Assembly: GCA_041656175.1 (NCBI GenBank)
Contig: JBBAEA010000029.1
Location: 1 to 28,408, forward strand
Origin: JBBAEA01 sp041656175
GTDB lineage: Bacteria; Myxococcota_A; Bradymonadia; UBA4248
Direction: 5' to 3'
Length of the DNA stretch: 28,408 bases
Positions within the stretch are counted from its first letter, which is position 1; each line of letters opens with the position of its first letter. A model generated the notes under the pieces. That model made no database searches. It was not told the DNA's origin and saw nothing but the letters and a program-made list of their open reading frames with translations. Of this stretch, positions 16,048-23,821 are shown one piece after another. A program made the translations under genes and the position numbers.

Positions 16048-16183
16048 CCCCTACGCGCAAGCTTCCCGCATGATCGGTGGCTTCGCGCACGATTTTATGC
16101 TTTGTATGCGCTCAATCCGCGCATCCAAAGCATAAAATGCGCTCAGTCACCGCTCCTTTGGGTGATCTTGCGCTACCCCCCCC
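16048..16183 (+). repeat. Covarying hairpin element, copy 1
   Basis: This ~136-bp element has a second copy at 26230-26364 in the same orientation. The inner stem pairs ATTTTATGCTTTG (16092-16104) with CAAAGCATAAAAT (16126-16138), extended by ATGCGC/GCGCAT around a 7-base loop. An outer stem pairs CGGTG (16075-16079) with CACCG (16148-16152), and the ends CGCAAG/CTTGCG also pair. Relative to copy 2, T16101-A16129 replaces an A-T pair and G16077-C16150 replaces a C-G pair. No coding potential was found. Confidence 0.85.
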
Positions 16184-16304
16184 AGCATCTCGTTTATTGT
16201 TTTTACGAGCTTCTAGCCCACAGCTCGCTAAGGGCTAGCCCTGATTCATTGGGAATACCGCCCCAAACCCCGTCTAAGTGCTATCGCCCAACCTCTGTTT
16301 AACA

Positions 16305-16385
16305 TATTGATTTTATTGACTTTATTTTGCAAACTCGCCTGAATCTCTAAACTTTCATTAGCTCTTTTTATGACTGACTTTGCAT
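16305..16385 (+). repeat. Dispersed ~80-bp repeat, copy 2
   Basis: It begins ACATATTGATTTTATTGACT and continues with ACTCGCCTGAATC, CTTTCATTAGCTC and ATGACTGACTTTGCATTA. It matches 849-930 in order and, inverted, 28195-28278. The bases just before it (16219-16304, including TACCGCCCCAAAC and CCGTCTAAGTGCTA) match 790-848, so the left neighbour is shared between copies 1 and 2. Confidence 0.65.
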
Positions 16386-16444
16386 TAACCAGAGCATCCC
16401 TAAGCGAAATTCACCCAGTTTAATAATCAGCCAAACAAAGAACT

Positions 16445-16611
16445 AGAGAGCTTTGCACGGGGGGAAACCCTTTTCTTTGTGCCAAAGAAAAGATGTTTCC
16501 CCCCGTACCCCCCTCCCCTTCAATCGCGACATGGATGTCAGCGATTGGTCGCGGCTGAGGCCGCGCGCGAAGCGGCCACAGCCTGGACGGCTGTGGCACT
16601 AAGAAAGCACT
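16445..16611. repeat. Right copy of the ~168-bp inverted repeat
   Basis: This is the reverse complement of 1-169, from AGAGAGCTTTGC to AAGAAAGCACT. The stems are kept: GGGGGGAAACCC with the facing TTTCCCCCC run, CTTTTCTTTG with CAAAGAAAAG, and CCACAGCC with GGCTGTGG. The close match over the full length suggests recent duplication or ongoing gene conversion. It marks a sharp boundary: DNA to its right is AT-rich for about 900 bases. Confidence 0.92.
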
Positions 16612-17535
16612 CTTTTAAGCACTTTCGAATAAAATGTCATTCTATCTTCACCTTGCCTTATTTTATTAGCATTTTTAGCTTATATGTCTCTACAAAATGT
16701 CTCATTTTATTTAAAACTGTATCGGATTTGTAAAATTATATTCACAATTTCTAGCCGTGCAAAGGTCTCAACTATTTTGCCAAGTATGAGCCGAGTTCTA
16801 AAAAAAAAGAAGAAAACAAAAATCTCTTTTCTTTGCAATTTTGAGCCTAGTTCCAATCTAGACTAAAATTTTGGGAAGCATACAAATGTGCTGCTTCAGT
16901 TCTTTTTAAGCTCATAAGCTGTGCATTATTGGTGTTTCTTTAGTTCATTCGTCTTGTATAATTATAGATTTAAGTTCAACTAGTTACTCGTAAGTCATTG
17001 ATTTAACGCAATAAAACTTAAAACAAGTATTGTGGGACTCTTGTCCCCAGTCTCTATTAGTTAATGTAAATACTAGCATAGTAGAATTAACTCTTTGATT
17101 TTATGATATAATTTAAAATTAAGGATTTCTCATTTTTAGCGATTTTGCCTTATCATAGGTATGAAGACCCCATATTTTGCAGCTTCAGGTCCAGAATTGT
17201 CGTTGCCACTGTTTTCGTTCTCGTTTTGGAGTTCTACGGAAGAGCGTCTACAAACTATATTCTATGATATAGCGATTTGAACGTGGAATATTCATTTAAT
17301 TATGCATTTAAGCAATTAAATTCAGGCGCCAATATGCTGTAATTTCTTAAGCCTTGGAATGCTTTTTGCATCTATATCTATTTGGTGGAATGTCCTCGTT
17401 GCCGAAGTGCTATGGTGGCGGTGTAACGAGCGCGATTGAATTTAATTTTAGACTCTAGATTGTCAGTTAAGTAAAAGATTTAAGTACTTTGCTTTTTTGA
17501 GTAACCCTGCGCTTTAGACGCAGTTGGAGGTAGTC

Positions 17536-20500
17536 ATGTCAGGTTTTGAGTTAGACAGTGACTTATTGTTAGGTGGACTTTCGCAGGCCAAGGAGATCCC
17601 TGCAAAACTCGTCGATAACGATGCTAGTCAAGAGTTATTAGCGCGTTTACAGCGCTCTACGGACATCAGCGCGGATCTCTCAGCGCTTTTGCTCGACAGG
17701 CCCTATGTTTACGCACGTGTAATGCAGCAACTCGGCTCAGTTGTTGGCTCTGGGCGTCTGCGCCGCATCCACTCGCAAGTCGTTGCCCGCTCTCAAAATC
17801 GTCCTAAAGAGGCGGTTCTGGAGACGAAACCAAAAGTTTTACGCAAAAAAGATAGCAGCGCGACAGCCTCATCAAATCCTACAACAGGATCATCTGGCGC
17901 CGACCTCGATGATGCTGCAAAAGAAGTAAACAAGAAGAAGTTCCGTATCAATCTGCCTGGCTCCGCTGGCGCGGACGTCGAAGTCGAAATGAAGGATGGA
18001 ACGGCGACTCTAGACCTAAGCACGATTAATGTGCCCTATTTGACGGGTTTGCGCGGTTCGGCGCAGATTGCGGGCACAAGCATTAAGTCGGCTCAGCTAG
18101 AGGCGAGTTTTACGGCAAAGTACTTTAAGCAAGCATCGGTCACTATTGCGCTAAGGCCAGATGGTGATGGGCTCAATCCTGTAGGTAATCTCAATGCACA
18201 ACTCGACATCCCCGGGATGGAGGAAACAAATTGTGCTTTGGAGGTTCAGAGTGACTCCGTCAAAGGTTCTATAAGCACTGGCAAGATATTTGGTAACGTA
18301 GCTCTAAGCGGTTCATTGTCTGTTAGCGTCGCGGAAAGTACCGACATCTCTGGCTCCATGTCTGCGTCCTACGGCGCAGAGGGCGGCTTTAACGTTTCGG
18401 GCGACATCAACTTTGCCCTTCAAGACGGAGCGTTGGACGGTGCTATTACTGGCGAACTCAACGTCTCAGGATTCAAGGCTTTAATGGGAGAGAATCCAGT
18501 TAAGCTAAAAGTAGCGTACGACGGATCAAGCTTCTCTGCCGAGCTCGGTGGCCCCGCCAGCTTCCAGCACAATATTGGAGAGAACGTCGAGGTAAGCTAC
18601 GAAGTGGCGAGTGCGTCCTATACAACTGCTGAGCTCTTCTCCTGCGAAGGCTCGTTCTCAGCCAAACTCGGTGAGCATGTAACGATCTCGGGCGACGCTA
18701 ATGTGGTGAGCAACGCCTTAAGTGCAGCGAACCTTACTGTGGAGAGCAACGACTTTAAACTCCCCGCAGAATCTCCCATTATCAGCGGTAGCTTAAAGGG
18801 GAGCACTGGCTTAGATGAACAGGGCTTTATTGGCGCTGAACTCGAAGGAGAGCTTAAGCTTAAAATTGGCTCAAACTCTGTTGCTCTTGCCATCAATCAA
18901 CTCGCCCTATCCCGCGAAGGCACGCTAAATGGCGACCTCTCGCTTGCCGAGCCGCTGGATCTCAAAATATTAACCGTCAACACCTTTAACGCTAAATTTG
19001 ATAGCATTACGGGGATTAACTCCCTAGATGGCAGTGGAACCCTACAGCTCAACAACATCCGGAGTAAGGAAGAAGGCATCAAAATTAGTTACGAACAAGG
19101 CGCTGGTGTAAAAGCCGATGGCTTGTTGCAGTTACACAAAAATAGCGGCGAAGAAATCGCGGAGTCCAGCTTTAATATTGATATAGGCGAAACGCTATCT
19201 GGTGAGGGTAAGTTCACCTTTACTAATGATGTAGCCTTCCCCGATGAAAGCTCACAACTCAAAATCAAAAAAGATAGCACCGTCGATGTAAGCATAGTCG
19301 AAGGAGCGCTTCAAAACGTTCCCTTCAAAGGTTCATTTAGCTACGGCGAAGATCTCGAAGCTGATGGCACGCTAAGATTTAGCGGCAACTTTGATGGAAC
19401 TCTCAACGTTGAAACTTCAACCGTTGATCTTACAGGGACTGCTGGCCTTACCAGCGACTGTGTCGTCCAACATGGCCCGCACTCAATGACACTGCTCGGC
19501 GGCGCGAAGCGAAGCACCGATCTTAATGTCACTGTAAAGGCTTCTAAGCTAACGCAAGTCACGGGTTCTGTGAACTACAAAGCTAATATCCTCTTTAGCC
19601 AAGACGAACTCGTGCTCGACGGCAAGCTCAATAACTTCGTCTACGAAGTCGAAGGCAATAAGTTCTCAGGTAAAGCGGTTACCAAGCTCCAACGCGACTT
19701 CGATGTGAATGACTCGCTTAGACTCAAAAACACAAGCGTCATTGAGGTCGATGTCGCCAATAGCGAAGTCCAAACGGTAAAGGGCAACCTCAAGGCTGAA
19801 GCCTATGTCCAAAGCAAGTACATCCAAGGTGGTAAGGGCACCTTCGATCTTAAGGCGATGGGCGCCGTATTAGATGTTGATGCTGGAGAACTGTCTTGCC
19901 CAGCGGTAAGCGTCGAGGTCAAGAAAGCATTAACCCTCGAAACGCTAGACAAAAAAAGCAAGCTCACGCTGGCTAAAGGCGCAGGTGCCAAGGGCGTTAT
20001 CGAGAATAATAAACTAACGAGCTTTGACGTTTTGGCCGACTACAGTGGTAGTACCAAAATCTTTGGAGAGCAGAGAGAACTGCAGATCAGCGGCAAATTC
20101 GATATGCAGGTCACTAACGCCGATACCGATGCCCAAATCAAGGGCAAGTTCAACGCGAAGCTCGACGAGGACATGATCCTAGACAAAATCAACGGCTTTG
20201 ATGAATTTACGCTCAAAGTGGGCACTGATGTAAAATTAGATTTTGATCAGGATAGCGTTAACGAAGTCGAAGGAAACTTCATCGTCGGCTACATGCTAGA
20301 ACCCACGGAATTGCTCAAATCTGGAATCCACGCTGAACTCAGAGGAGAAGGCATTAAATACAAGGTAGCGGAGAAATCACTAAGTGGCTCTGCTACACTC
20401 ATACTGACTGAAGACCTCAAGTTTGGTACAGAGCAGAACAACTTCACCGCATCGGCAAAAAGCAATATCAGCGCCGAAATCGATAGCAACAAACTCTCTA

Positions 20501-23500
20501 AACTTAGCGGAACCCTAGACTTTAGCGGCGATCTCGGTATCGCTGGTAGCACGTTACACCTCAGCGAAGGCAAGCTAAACCTCAACGCTGTGGATCCCAA
20601 GGATCTCGGTACGCTAGATGGCGATGTCTCCTTCAAACTTGATGGCAATTTTGATTTAGGCGGCTTCAAGGTTATATTGAGTAACACTGATGTCTCAGGA
20701 GAGTTTAAGGAGAGTAAACTCATATCCGCTAAGATGAAAGCAGGCGCCGAAATCGAAACTTCCCTCAACGGCAACCAAGTCAAATTCGAAGTCAAGAGCG
20801 AATTGGCGTGGGCCGAAGAAGCTGGCGTCTCTGGAGACATTGAAGTTAGCTGCAAAGACAAAACAAAACTTGGCGCACTCGCCAGCAATAGGTTCGACTA
20901 TGGATTAGCTGGGGTTGGCGAAAAAGAAGCGGCAAACGTAACCATTACGGTGCTTGAGAACAACATCTCTAGAGTAAAAGGCCATGCTGGAATATACCTC
21001 GAAGAACTCGGCGGTAAGGAGGATAGCCTACTCAAAGTTAACGGAAACATTGAGTTTGATTACGATGTCTCAGGAAACAACTTGGTTCACGCCAGCGGTA
21101 CCGTCTCGGTTGAGGAGAAGAGATTATCACCAGCAGGTGGCGAAGAACTCTGGATAGCTAGCGGTACCGAAGCCACTCTAACGATAGCTAACAACGATCT
21201 CGAAGGCATTTCAGGTACGGTAAAATTAGAGTTGCGCGATGAGGAAGGCGCATACCTAGCCTTCCTATCCGAGGGCGATTTCAAGATCTTGGAAGAGAGC
21301 TCGGTGTCAGGAGATGTCAGCGCAACCGTCATACGAGACAAGAGGATTCTTGGCAACGAAGGCGGCTTGTCCTTCTGGATCTGTGCAGATGCCTCTGCTA
21401 TCTCAGCGTCAATTGTCGATAACGCCGTTAAAAAGATTGATGGCTCATTCTCCTTCAAAGTACAAAACAAAGGGACGGACTTCTTTGGAGGAAACGTTAC
21501 AGGAAATTACGCTGAATCTAAGCTAAACGCTTCTGGTGAAGTCACAATGCTTAGTGATTACGACTTCCCACCCACTGCGCCTATCTTCCGCGTGGTTAAA
21601 GGAAGCGGCGGCTCTGCTAGTGTTAAAGATAACGAGCTTGAAAAAATCGGCGGTAACCTCGTCGTACAAATCTCAGCACCAAAATCTGCTGCTTTCGACC
21701 CCGCAGTCGAAATAAGCGCTAACGGCGACGTGACCTTCTCTGAAGATGAGCCAAAGGTGAACCTCAGCGGAACGGTCACCGTACTCAAAGAAATTGAACT
21801 CGTTAAGGGGCTAAGTATTACAGAACTTAGCGCCAGCGGTTCTATTGTAGACAACGAGCTCGAAAAAATTAGTGGCTCGGCGGAGATGAAGTATACGAGG
21901 GGTAGCCTGACATTAACGGGTAAAGCCGATACCTTCGCATGGGAGAAGCCTAAGGGTGGAGGCGAGGATCAATTTGAGTTCACTGGTTCACTCGTTCTAG
22001 ACGCTTTTGACGGAAAATTACACGGAGAAGTCGAAGCTAGCTATAAAACAGGAACGCCACCAGTTATTAAAGGAAAAGTCCAGTTCACCATCACGGAATA
22101 CCTCAAAGGCGAAATTGATGTAGAGTTTAAAGAAGACTGGACACCCGTTATATCGGGAACCATGGAGTGCACCGACGTTGAACTCATTGCTGGGCACAAA
22201 CTTATCGGATTTGATAAGCAGTTTGGAGTAAAAATTCCAGTCTACGGACCTGTTTCTATCGACGCCGGTATTGGCTTTGGTGCATCGGTTGACTTAGAAC
22301 CCGTAGTCTTTAACGCGAGCATCGAAATTGGCAAATTTGAAGTTTCTGAAAACGCAGCCATGCCAGATTTTGAAGCTGATATGCAGCTGCGCTCAGGCAT
22401 TAAGCTAAACGCCGAAGTCGCACCCTACTTAGGGGTCTGCATCGACGCTAAAATCGCTGCCGCTGGCCTCAAGGTCGTGGGAAGCGCAAAAGCTGAAGCT
22501 GCGGCCGATCTCAATATGGCAGGTAAGCTGCATGGCGGACAGGATGGATTCTGGGGTGAACTATCCATGGGGCTTGAACTTAACGCCTCAGCCTCTATTG
22601 AAGTCATTCTCAGAGGCTACGCTGAAGCGCTAGGAAAATCCTTTGAACACGACTTCACAAAATGGACCTTCGATCTCGGGGACATCTTCAGTATCAAGTG
22701 GGGTAAAAAGTTTACCTTCGGTGATAAAGAAGAAACAGCGGATAGTGATGAGAGTGTTACGCCGGTGCCTGCTCAAAGCGAAAAGGTGCAGGCAGAGGAA
22801 GAATCTGATAAGAGCTACTTCGCATCCAAATTCCCCAAAGCAGCACCAAGTCCCAAAAAAGACAAAGCCCCCAACCTCGGCGATCCATCGCAAGACGCTA
22901 AAGATAAAGCCGACGAGAAGGGAGATGGCGCTGCTAGCGGACCCATGGAGAAAATGCAGAAGGCGGGAGACCTTGCATCTGCAATCGGCGCTATAGCAAA
23001 ATTCATTGGAATTATCAGTGACGCCGTTATCGCTGCATCGATCGCTGGCCCCATCGGAGTGTTTGGATACTTCGCCTTCCAGTTCGCCACTGGTAAGCTC
23101 AGCTTTGATGGATTCAAAGAGGATATCGCAGCCATTAAAAAGGGCATCGATGCCGCAAGAGAGTTACTCAAGGATGTTGATTTACTAAAACTCATCCTAC
23201 CCGAAAAAGTCTACGACTTCTATATGGAGTTCAAAGACTTAACTTTCGATCAAATACTCGACAAGGCCGTCGAAGCTATCGAAAAAGCGATCAAGAGTCT
23301 TGGACCTGCGTGGGCTGATATTCTTGCGCCTGTTGTTACTTTCGCGAGAAAACAAAAAGAGAAACTCCAGAAGGTCATTGAGATCATTCAACAAGGAATA
23401 AGCATTCCAAATATGGTTAAAGTACTCTTTGAGGTACTTAATCTCTCAGTTACTAGCATCATCGACTTTATTAAAATGATCGGCGGTTGCTTAAGTAATC

Positions 23501-23703
23501 TCAAAAAACTCATTGACCACTGCATCAAGGAAGGTGGGATTAAGGTGGGTCCGCGATACTGGAAAGGCAAAATACCCCCAATCCCGCATCGAAAGTGGAA
23601 ATTTGAAATACCTGGGATTATTTCAGAATCTGGAGACGACGTTGTGGTGGCAAGACTCATTTTAAGCCTACTCGGAGTTAAGGAAGATAAGAGTTTTACT
23701 TAA
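17536..23703 (+). CDS. Giant beta-repeat protein, possible eCIS accessory or cargo
   Basis: The 2055-residue protein starts at ATG 17536 with GGAGG at 17526-17530. It has no signal peptide. Residues ~1-140 are helical and charged. From ~140 to ~1500 it is beta-rich and repetitive: a motif close to N-x-[LV]-x-x-[IV]-x-G recurs at nucleotides 19303, 19543, 19762, 20008, 20251, 20488, 20713, 20959, 21193, 21421, 21631 and 21853, giving units of 70-82 residues. Residues ~1550-1730 form a Gly/Ala-rich beta section ending near WTFDLGDIFSIKWGKKFTFG. A charged linker (~1731-1800), a hydrophobic patch (~1817-1853) and a helical tail follow. This layout resembles the large accessory or cargo proteins of extracellular contractile injection systems, but no DUF4157 HExxH motif is seen and the call is tentative. 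An intrinsic terminator follows. Confidence 0.8.
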   Translation: MSGFELDSDLLLGGLSQAKEIPAKLVDNDASQELLARLQRSTDISADLSALLLDRPYVYARVMQQLGSVVGSGRLRRIHSQVVARSQNRPKEAVLETKPKVLRKKDSSATASSNPTTGSSGADLDDAAKEVNKKKFRINLPGSAGADVEVEMKDGTATLDLSTINVPYLTGLRGSAQIAGTSIKSAQLEASFTAKYFKQASVTIALRPDGDGLNPVGNLNAQLDIPGMEETNCALEVQSDSVKGSISTGKIFGNVALSGSLSVSVAESTDISGSMSASYGAEGGFNVSGDINFALQDGALDGAITGELNVSGFKALMGENPVKLKVAYDGSSFSAELGGPASFQHNIGENVEVSYEVASASYTTAELFSCEGSFSAKLGEHVTISGDANVVSNALSAANLTVESNDFKLPAESPIISGSLKGSTGLDEQGFIGAELEGELKLKIGSNSVALAINQLALSREGTLNGDLSLAEPLDLKILTVNTFNAKFDSITGINSLDGSGTLQLNNIRSKEEGIKISYEQGAGVKADGLLQLHKNSGEEIAESSFNIDIGETLSGEGKFTFTNDVAFPDESSQLKIKKDSTVDVSIVEGALQNVPFKGSFSYGEDLEADGTLRFSGNFDGTLNVETSTVDLTGTAGLTSDCVVQHGPHSMTLLGGAKRSTDLNVTVKASKLTQVTGSVNYKANILFSQDELVLDGKLNNFVYEVEGNKFSGKAVTKLQRDFDVNDSLRLKNTSVIEVDVANSEVQTVKGNLKAEAYVQSKYIQGGKGTFDLKAMGAVLDVDAGELSCPAVSVEVKKALTLETLDKKSKLTLAKGAGAKGVIENNKLTSFDVLADYSGSTKIFGEQRELQISGKFDMQVTNADTDAQIKGKFNAKLDEDMILDKINGFDEFTLKVGTDVKLDFDQDSVNEVEGNFIVGYMLEPTELLKSGIHAELRGEGIKYKVAEKSLSGSATLILTEDLKFGTEQNNFTASAKSNISAEIDSNKLSKLSGTLDFSGDLGIAGSTLHLSEGKLNLNAVDPKDLGTLDGDVSFKLDGNFDLGGFKVILSNTDVSGEFKESKLISAKMKAGAEIETSLNGNQVKFEVKSELAWAEEAGVSGDIEVSCKDKTKLGALASNRFDYGLAGVGEKEAANVTITVLENNISRVKGHAGIYLEELGGKEDSLLKVNGNIEFDYDVSGNNLVHASGTVSVEEKRLSPAGGEELWIASGTEATLTIANNDLEGISGTVKLELRDEEGAYLAFLSEGDFKILEESSVSGDVSATVIRDKRILGNEGGLSFWICADASAISASIVDNAVKKIDGSFSFKVQNKGTDFFGGNVTGNYAESKLNASGEVTMLSDYDFPPTAPIFRVVKGSGGSASVKDNELEKIGGNLVVQISAPKSAAFDPAVEISANGDVTFSEDEPKVNLSGTVTVLKEIELVKGLSITELSASGSIVDNELEKISGSAEMKYTRGSLTLTGKADTFAWEKPKGGGEDQFEFTGSLVLDAFDGKLHGEVEASYKTGTPPVIKGKVQFTITEYLKGEIDVEFKEDWTPVISGTMECTDVELIAGHKLIGFDKQFGVKIPVYGPVSIDAGIGFGASVDLEPVVFNASIEIGKFEVSENAAMPDFEADMQLRSGIKLNAEVAPYLGVCIDAKIAAAGLKVVGSAKAEAAADLNMAGKLHGGQDGFWGELSMGLELNASASIEVILRGYAEALGKSFEHDFTKWTFDLGDIFSIKWGKKFTFGDKEETADSDESVTPVPAQSEKVQAEEESDKSYFASKFPKAAPSPKKDKAPNLGDPSQDAKDKADEKGDGAASGPMEKMQKAGDLASAIGAIAKFIGIISDAVIAASIAGPIGVFGYFAFQFATGKLSFDGFKEDIAAIKKGIDAARELLKDVDLLKLILPEKVYDFYMEFKDLTFDQILDKAVEAIEKAIKSLGPAWADILAPVVTFARKQKEKLQKVIEIIQQGISIPNMVKVLFEVLNLSVTSIIDFIKMIGGCLSNLKKLIDHCIKEGGIKVGPRYWKGKIPPIPHRKWKFEIPGIISESGDDVVVARLILSLLGVKEDKSFT

Positions 23704-23717
23704 ATTCTAAATCCCCA

Positions 23718-23750
23718 AAAAAGAGCCACTATGCATAAGTGGCTCTTTTC
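23718..23750 (+). terminator. Intrinsic terminator after the giant gene
   Basis: AAGAGCCACT at 23721-23730 pairs perfectly with AGTGGCTCTT at 23738-23747 around a 7-base loop, with A residues before and T residues after. It begins 15 bases past the stop codon at 23701-23703. It should insulate the downstream lipoprotein gene from the giant gene's transcript. Confidence 0.92.
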
Positions 23751-23821
23751 TTACCGTTATAAGAGTAAAACTTTAATTTTATATAGAGTTTTCTTAAACT
23801 TTACGCGTGTTTTAGGACATT

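Larger units (their letters stand above)
15836..17535. other. 1.7-kb non-coding region with repeats, then AT-rich leader
   Basis: No credible gene was found. The left part carries the covarying hairpin element (16048-16183), a copy of the ~80-bp repeat (16305-16385) with its preceding match to 781-848, and the right inverted repeat (16445-16611). From 16612 the DNA turns AT-rich; 16808-16845 repeats a word found at 26583-26620 (AAGAAAACAAAAATCTCTTT and following). An ATTTAATT/AATTAAAT stem lies near 17294-17322. The last 300 bases should hold the promoter of the giant gene; TATAAT at 17106-17111 is a -10-like word, but no convincing -35 pairs with it. GGAGG at 17526-17530 is the ribosome site. 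Confidence 0.7.

Noticed and set aside
1..16611. Composite transposon bounded by inverted repeats
   Set aside because: No transposase or integrase is encoded inside and no target-site duplication can be seen because the left end is at the window edge. Kept only as a repeat observation.
16479..16866. Two short plus-strand ORFs across the right inverted repeat and AT-rich flank
   Set aside because: They read through repeat hairpins and low-complexity A-rich DNA without ribosome sites.
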